Shown: positions 16,970 through 21,522 of the stretch, piece by piece
Layout: every line of letters starts with the position of its first letter
Numbering within the stretch: position 1 is the stretch's first letter
DNA from: Bacteroidota bacterium
Lineage (GTDB): Bacteria > Bacteroidota > Ignavibacteria > Ignavibacteriales > Melioribacteraceae
Assembly: GCA_023447335.1 (NCBI GenBank)
Contig: JAEXOD010000057.1
Coordinates: 1-21,522, forward strand
DNA: 21,522 bases
Direction: 5' to 3'
Translations under genes and position numbers: made by a program
Notes under the pieces: generated by a model
Told to the model about the DNA's origin: nothing
Databases searched by the model: none
What the model saw: the letters and a program-made list of their open reading frames with translations, nothing else

Positions 16970-18222
16970 AAGTATTACATATAAGTACATATGATATTTT
17001 GGGAGGGGCAAGTAAATCTTGTTATTCCGTGTTTAATTCATTACGAAAAGCCGGTATTGAAAGTAAAATGTTGGTTCAAACCAAACTAAGTGATGATAAG
17101 GATATTTTTCAATTTGAAAACACAACTATCGGAAAAACAAAAAGATTTGTGAGGAAAGGGGTTGATGAAATTTTAATTAAAATATTTGTAGAAGGAAGTA
17201 GAGGACGCTTCTCATTTCCTTATATCGGAGCAGATATTTCCCGGAATTCAGAAATTCTAAATGCAGATATTATAAATTTCCATTGGATAAACGGCGGTTT
17301 CTTTTCTTTGGATACATTATTAAAATTAAAGCAATTAGATAAACCGATTGTTTGGACTTTTCATGATATGTGGGCTTTTACGGGAGGCTGTCATTATACA
17401 GGCGGATGTGAATATTTTGCTACTGAATGTAAACAATGTCCAAATTTAAAGAAGGGGAGTAATAAAGACTTCTCAAATGTTTTTTTTAATAGAAAAAGGG
17501 AATTATTTAGAGAATATAATGTTAATATCGTAACAAGCAGTGTTTGGCTTGCCAACGAAACTAAACGAAGCGTTCTTTTAGGGGATAAAAATACTGTCAC
17601 AATTCCTACTACCGTTAATCCTGAAATATTTGAATTTTATGATAAAAATGAAAGTCGAAAGTTATTAGGTTTAAAACCTGATAAAACATATATATTATTT
17701 GGAACCATGACATTATCTGATAAGAGAAAGGGGTTACATTATTTAGTTAGAAGTTTAAAAAAACTTAAAAACTTCCTCGCAAATTCGTTAGATGTTGAGC
17801 TGATTGTTTTTGGTGCAGAAAAAAATACGAGCTTTGACGGATTGCCATTTAAAATTAATTCGATGGGGAGAGTTTCTGATTTAGATAAACTGGCTAGGCT
17901 ATATAATGCGGCTGATGTTTTTATAGCCCCTTCGTTAGAAGATAATTTACCAAATACCGTAATGGAATCTCTAAGCTGCGGCACTCCTGTTGTTGCCTTC
18001 GAAATTGGCGGAATGCCTGATATGATTGAACACAAGCAAAACGGGTATCTTGCGAAAATTGAATCTGTTGATGATTTAACTGACGGAATACTTTGGGTGT
18101 TGAATGATAGAGAGAGATTACAGTTTTTAAGAACAAGAGCCAGAAAAAAAATACTTAAAGAATTTACAGACGAAGTTGTAGCTCAAAAATATATCGATTT
18201 TTATAAAACAATTCTTAAATAA
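16966..18222 (+). CDS. GT4-family glycosyltransferase, WcaC-like
   Basis: A 418-residue GT-B glycosyltransferase, last gene of the packed operon. The N-terminus MKVLHISTYDILGGASKSCYSV is a typical GT4 start with a GGA(S/A) glycine loop. A TFHDMWAFTGGCHYTGGCEY segment (131-150) followed by CKQCPNL (155-161) places four cysteines at 142, 148, 155 and 158; this signature is shared with WcaC-type enzymes of colanic-acid-like clusters. The donor domain has DKRKGLHYLVRSL, SMGRVSDLDKLARLYNAADVF, and the acidic pair Asp326/Glu334 in EDNLPNTVMESLSCGTPVV. No membrane helix is present, so it is a soluble or peripheral inner-membrane enzyme acting on the lipid-linked glycan. The sugar added is unknown. 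The operon then has a 104-base gap before the secreted phosphodiester glycosidase. Confidence 0.9.
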   Translation: MKVLHISTYDILGGASKSCYSVFNSLRKAGIESKMLVQTKLSDDKDIFQFENTTIGKTKRFVRKGVDEILIKIFVEGSRGRFSFPYIGADISRNSEILNADIINFHWINGGFFSLDTLLKLKQLDKPIVWTFHDMWAFTGGCHYTGGCEYFATECKQCPNLKKGSNKDFSNVFFNRKRELFREYNVNIVTSSVWLANETKRSVLLGDKNTVTIPTTVNPEIFEFYDKNESRKLLGLKPDKTYILFGTMTLSDKRKGLHYLVRSLKKLKNFLANSLDVELIVFGAEKNTSFDGLPFKINSMGRVSDLDKLARLYNAADVFIAPSLEDNLPNTVMESLSCGTPVVAFEIGGMPDMIEHKQNGYLAKIESVDDLTDGILWVLNDRERLQFLRTRARKKILKEFTDEVVAQKYIDFYKTILK

Positions 18223-18253
18223 AACATACTTTAATTATTCCTCGTAATTAATA

Positions 18254-18261
18254 TAAATTTG
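18254..18261 (+). promoter_or_regulatory. Possible Bacteroidota-type -7 element
   Basis: TAAATTTG fits the TAnnTTTG -7 consensus known for the Bacteroidota primary sigma factor and lies 66 bases before the ATG at 18327. No clear TTG -33 element is present at the right distance, and such a match is easy to find by chance in AT-rich DNA. Confidence 0.25.
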
Positions 18262-18316
18262 TTTTTGCATTACAAAAAATTATTACTAATTTAAAGGGAA
18301 CAGTTTAATAATAACT

Positions 18317-18321
18317 AGGAG
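18317..18321 (+). promoter_or_regulatory. Shine-Dalgarno that fixes the phosphodiester glycosidase start
   Basis: AGGAG is followed by five bases and ATG at 18327. A GTG at 18321 in the same frame overlaps this site, so it cannot be the start. Confidence 0.75.
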
Positions 18322-18326
18322 TGATT

Positions 18327-21245
18327 ATGAAGAAGGTTTTGTTTACTATTTTATGTGTTTATTGTTTTGTGTTTACGGTATTTGCTCAAGATTCTACGAT
18401 AACTGTTGTTGGACCGGGGGTAAAATATCATTCGGTAAAAAAGGCGGGACCTTATAATATAAAAATTTTGGAAATTGATATTTCAAATCCCAACATAAAA
18501 ATTGAAACCGTATTGGCAAGGGACGTATTGGGTACGGGTTTTGAAAGAACCTCTTCAATGGCAACAAGAAGCAATAGCAACGGACATTATGTTTTGGGGG
18601 CAATTAATGCGGATTTTTTCGGAATTAGTGCACCGACTAACCCATATTCGTTCTTTGGTAGTTCAATGGTTCAAAATTATGAATTTAATCAAGGGAAATA
18701 TTCCTCTCGAACATCATTTGGTATGACCGATAATAAAATCCCCTTATTTGATAAATTAACATTTATCGGCGAAGTAAAAGCTAAAAACAACCAAACAATC
18801 GGGATAACTTACGTAAATCAAGAACGTATTACTAATAGTATGGTTTTATACAATAAGTATATCGGAGCAAATACTTTAACAAACCAATGGGGTGTTGAAG
18901 TAAAAATAGAGCCGATAGAGCAAATGACTGTAAATAGCCCCGTTAAATTTGTTGTAATATCTAAAGAAGACGGTATAGGCAGTATGAGCATAGGCAATTA
19001 TTATGTTTTAAGCGGACATGATTCATGTGCTCGTTTTTTGCGTAATCAACTTAGCATTGGGGATACTATTGAAGTAAAAATGGGAACAAGTGTGGATTTG
19101 GGAAATATATTTGCTTTAACCGGTGGCGGACCAAGATTAATAACAAGCGGAGTTATTCCGAGTAGCTTTGTCGGATTGGAAGGTTTTGATGCATCTTTTA
19201 CAGATAACAAACATCCCCGATCTGCTGTTGGAATTAATAGAGATAGTACGAAAGTGTTTTTTGTGGCAGTTGACGGAAGGCAGCCTTCGATTAGCGTAGG
19301 TATGACATTAACCGAATTGGCAAATTACATGAAATTAATAGGGTGCTATCAAGCATTAAATTTAGATGGCGGCGGATCAACTGCTCTTGTAGTTCGTAAT
19401 CAAGTTGTAAACAGCCCTTCAGACGGAAGTGAAAGATCTGTGGCAAATGCTTTGTTGGCAGTACTTGAAGCCCCTGTATTAAATTTGATCGGTTCATTTA
19501 GTTTATCACCAAGGCAAATACTAATTGATTCAACCCAAACTAAAAAAATTACTATTACGGGAATTGACCACTGGGGATATTCTATTGACGTACCTGCAAA
19601 TATTGTAACGTGGCAAGTTTTAGGAATTAGCGGATACGTAAATAGTGAAGGGTTTTTTGTGCCCCAGGGGACAGGGAACGGAAAAATAATTGGTACTATT
19701 AATACTCAAAGTGATACAATAAACGTAACGGTTCTTGATCAACAAATTCCGACTTGGTCATATTGCTCGGCTTTAGGTAATTTACCTACCTGGTTTTCTA
19801 CTAGCGGAAGTACTGAAAGAGGTTTTGCATACGGCTATGTAAACGGTAATAATAGATTATACTTAGTCGCTCGTCCTAACATTTATATAATAGATGCAGC
19901 AACAGGCGATGTATTGGGTAATTTAAGTACTACGGGAACAACCGGTGGAACTTATACAATAAATGATATTGAAGTTTCGGATGACGGAGTTATAATAGGT
20001 GCAAACTTAACTGTTACTGCAAATACAAATGCGTTTAAAGTTTACAAATGGAATAATGAACTTTCAGATGCAGAGGCAATTATTACATATAATACTGATG
20101 CGGTAAGATTGGGAGATAAAATTACGGTTGTCGGTTCAATTTCAAACAATAGCGCTGTTGTTTATGCAGTAGCCGGAAGTAGCAATAAGGTTTATAGATG
20201 GACAATGGATAACGGTACTTTTAACCAAACTCCTACCGTTATTACTTTGCAAGGCGTAACAAATTTAGGTACATCACCTGCCGTTTACCCTCGCGGTTTA
20301 GGAAATTCAAATATCTTTGTGAACGGAAACAGTACAAGACCTACAGAATATACACCGGCAGGCGTTCAAGTTGCAACCGTTCCCACAACAGTTGTTGATA
20401 GCAGAAGCAACTCAATGCGATATATTGAAAGCGGAGAACAAAAGTATTTAATTGTTTATCAATACGGATTGGGCAATGAAAATGCAAAAGTTTTAGACAT
20501 AACAGGCGGCTTGAATAGCGCAATTGTTGTTGAGACCTCTCCCACTTTAGGAAGTAACAGTAATACGGTCGGGACTTCAGGAGATATTGATTACAGATTT
20601 TTAGCTCCGGGCAGATATATTTATTATGTTTTGGCTACAAATAACGGTTATGCCGCATATCAATTAATTAACGAAGCTCAACTACCTGTTGAGTTAATAA
20701 ATTTTTCTGCTTCTGTTGTAAATAACGGTATTATGTTAAACTGGATTACAGCAACCGAACAAAATAATTTAGGCTTTGAAATTGAAAGAAAATCAGAAAA
20801 TTCTGACTGGCAAAGAATCGGATTTGTTGCCGGAAACGGAATTAGCACAGAAAGAATTACTTATTCGTTTATTGATAAAGATGCACTTTCGGGTGAAAAA
20901 TATTCATATAGATTAAAACAGCTTGATTATAACGGAAGTTATAGCTTTAGTAATATTACGGAGATTGAAAATTCAATTCCTATAGCTTTTGAATTATATC
21001 AAAACTATCCTAATCCTTTTAATCCTAGTACTACAATTAAGTTTAGTTTGCCTTCTAAAGAAATTGTGAAAATTAGTGTGTTTAATATATTGGGTCAAGA
21101 AGTAATGCAAATATTAAATCAACCTTTAGAAGCAGGTATTCATAACATTTCTATTGATGCAAGTTTGTTAACAAGCGGTGTATATTTTTGTAATTTAAAC
21201 GCAGGTAGTTTTAATAAAACTATAAAAATGAATTTAGTTAAATAA
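18327..21245 (+). CDS. Secreted phosphodiester glycosidase (NAGPA domain) with T9SS sorting domain
   Basis: A 972-residue secreted multidomain protein. Signal peptide about 1-21 (MKKVLFTILCVYCFVFTVFAQ|D). Residues about 25-380 form a phosphodiester glycosidase (NAGPA, PF09992) domain: GAINADFF (91-98), TGGGPRL (265-271), HPRSAVGI (296-303), VAVDGRQPS (313-321) and LNLDGGGSTALV (344-355). The human relative removes GlcNAc from a phosphodiester on mannose-6-phosphate; bacterial members cleave sugar-phosphodiester links, often in teichoic-acid-like or exported glycans. Next come an Ig-like segment (about 388-470), a long all-beta region (about 475-785) that could be a DUF4623-like propeller, a fibronectin-type fold (about 787-880, VELINFSASVVNNGIMLNW and FEIERKS), and a T9SS tail (890-972: NYPNPFNPSTTI, then GVYFCNLNAGSF). 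It sits just downstream of the glycan operon on the same strand, so it may trim the product of that operon. The ATG at 18327 was chosen over a GTG at 18321. Confidence 0.9.
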   Translation: MKKVLFTILCVYCFVFTVFAQDSTITVVGPGVKYHSVKKAGPYNIKILEIDISNPNIKIETVLARDVLGTGFERTSSMATRSNSNGHYVLGAINADFFGISAPTNPYSFFGSSMVQNYEFNQGKYSSRTSFGMTDNKIPLFDKLTFIGEVKAKNNQTIGITYVNQERITNSMVLYNKYIGANTLTNQWGVEVKIEPIEQMTVNSPVKFVVISKEDGIGSMSIGNYYVLSGHDSCARFLRNQLSIGDTIEVKMGTSVDLGNIFALTGGGPRLITSGVIPSSFVGLEGFDASFTDNKHPRSAVGINRDSTKVFFVAVDGRQPSISVGMTLTELANYMKLIGCYQALNLDGGGSTALVVRNQVVNSPSDGSERSVANALLAVLEAPVLNLIGSFSLSPRQILIDSTQTKKITITGIDHWGYSIDVPANIVTWQVLGISGYVNSEGFFVPQGTGNGKIIGTINTQSDTINVTVLDQQIPTWSYCSALGNLPTWFSTSGSTERGFAYGYVNGNNRLYLVARPNIYIIDAATGDVLGNLSTTGTTGGTYTINDIEVSDDGVIIGANLTVTANTNAFKVYKWNNELSDAEAIITYNTDAVRLGDKITVVGSISNNSAVVYAVAGSSNKVYRWTMDNGTFNQTPTVITLQGVTNLGTSPAVYPRGLGNSNIFVNGNSTRPTEYTPAGVQVATVPTTVVDSRSNSMRYIESGEQKYLIVYQYGLGNENAKVLDITGGLNSAIVVETSPTLGSNSNTVGTSGDIDYRFLAPGRYIYYVLATNNGYAAYQLINEAQLPVELINFSASVVNNGIMLNWITATEQNNLGFEIERKSENSDWQRIGFVAGNGISTERITYSFIDKDALSGEKYSYRLKQLDYNGSYSFSNITEIENSIPIAFELYQNYPNPFNPSTTIKFSLPSKEIVKISVFNILGQEVMQILNQPLEAGIHNISIDASLLTSGVYFCNLNAGSFNKTIKMNLVK

Positions 21246-21377
21246 CGGTTTGATTGTTAAGAAAGCAACTATGATTGTCAAAAAAAGATTTTTATTGTTT
21301 TAGTTTTTGCAAGTAAACTTTCTACATTAGAGACTGTATTTAAGGGATTAAGTTTTATTAAAAAAGTTGCGAACACT

Positions 21378-21420
21378 CACCCCCTAGCCCCCTCTCTAAA
21401 TTCTAGAGAGGGGGAATAAT
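21378..21420. repeat. C-rich palindromic repeat, dispersed-repeat type
   Basis: CCCCCTCTCTA (21388-21398) pairs perfectly over 11 bp with TAGAGAGGGGG (21404-21414) around a five-base AATTC loop, preceded by CACCCCCTAG. From memory, C-rich hairpins with a CACCCCCTAGCCCC lead-in recur in Bacteroidota-related genomes as dispersed intergenic elements. Only one complete copy is in view. Confidence 0.65.
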
Positions 21421-21505
21421 ATATTAAATGATTCGGCTTTTGGCAAGTTACCGAACGCCAAAGACGCACATAACTTATTACAAAACAAAGGGTTGTAAAG
21501 TGCCG

Positions 21506-21522
21506 TCACCCCTTCTTTAGGG
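21506..21522. repeat. Possible second C-rich repeat, cut by the window edge
   Basis: TCACCCCTTCTTTAGGG begins with the same TCACCCC as the hairpin element at 21378 and ends the window with a partial CCC/GGG dyad. It could be the first arm of a related element. The rest lies outside the window. Confidence 0.3.

Larger units (their letters stand above)
21246..21522. other. Gene-free right-hand end with hairpin repeats
   Basis: No ORF of credible length is present. Short stems include TTTGGC (21439-21444) with GCCAAA (21457-21462), and TTACAA (21478-21483) with TTGTAA (21493-21498). The C-rich hairpin at 21388-21414 is listed separately. A poly-A/poly-T stretch near 21280-21300 may end the glycosidase transcript, but no GC-rich stem precedes it. 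Confidence 0.55.

Noticed and set aside
17739..18035. 98-codon minus-strand ORF opposite the WcaC-like gene
   Set aside because: The plus-strand frame carries clear GT4 motifs across the same bases; the antisense frame matches no family I know.
10243..18222. The glycan operon as a recently acquired island
   Set aside because: No integrase, tRNA, direct repeats or insertion sequences at its borders, and base composition looks like that of its neighbours by eye.
21271..21303. Ten-codon ORF (ATGATTGTC...) after the glycosidase gene
   Set aside because: Too short, no SD, no downstream gene in view that it could lead.
1..21522. A CRISPR array, toxin-antitoxin pair, phage-defence cluster or retron
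   Set aside because: No regularly spaced repeats, no small paired ORFs, no nuclease, helicase or reverse transcriptase motifs were seen on either strand.

Overview
The window is AT-rich DNA, probably chromosomal, from a Gram-negative bacterium of the Bacteroidota/Ignavibacteriota/Chlorobiota group; Ignavibacteria-like is my best guess. The support is two secreted proteins with C-terminal type IX secretion (T9SS) sorting domains of the 'N(F/Y)PNPFNPSTTI' type, a PorQ-like T9SS protein at the left edge, and a mixture of genes with and without a clear Shine-Dalgarno (SD) sequence. No tRNA, rRNA, CRISPR array, transposase or phage gene was seen.

Left part (1-5572): the 3' part of a porQ-like gene cut by the window edge; a 308-base AT-rich spacer; a soluble six-PAS histidine kinase of 1062 residues; and, convergent to it, an exported tetratricopeptide-repeat (TPR) protein.

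Middle (5573-10242): a divergent promoter region with a CRP/FNR-like palindrome at its centre, then a two-gene unit encoding a proline-iminopeptidase-type alpha/beta hydrolase and a serine beta-lactamase-like lipoprotein. A strong bidirectional terminator hairpin follows. Facing it is a T9SS cargo protein made of about 13-14 Asp-box repeats, best read as two seven-bladed propellers. A second divergent intergenic region follows.

Right part (10243-18222): a tightly packed six-gene surface-polysaccharide operon: YfhO-type multispanning GT-C-like protein, Wzx-type flippase, class I methyltransferase, GT4 glycosyltransferase, FkbM methyltransferase and a WcaC-like GT4 glycosyltransferase. Gene junctions are a 5 bp gap and then overlaps of 17, 1, 4 and 4 bp. 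About 100 bp downstream, on the same strand, is a 972-residue T9SS cargo protein with a phosphodiester-glycosidase (NAGPA) domain. The last 277 bases hold no gene but carry a C-rich perfect hairpin of a dispersed-repeat type and the start of what may be a second one.

How the genes fit together: the right half looks like a module that builds, modifies and flips a glycan, next to a secreted enzyme that may cut phosphodiester-linked sugars. PorQ belongs to the apparatus that exports and matures such T9SS cargo. No dedicated polymerase (Wzy), initiating transferase or export channel is visible, so the glycan pathway is incomplete within this window. Two start codons were moved to internal ATGs with good SD sequences (10024 on the minus strand, 18327 on the plus strand). 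I found no defence, mobile or clearly unprecedented system. The most distinctive points are the glycan operon with its secreted phosphodiesterase, the two-propeller cargo, and the paired CRP-like palindromes.
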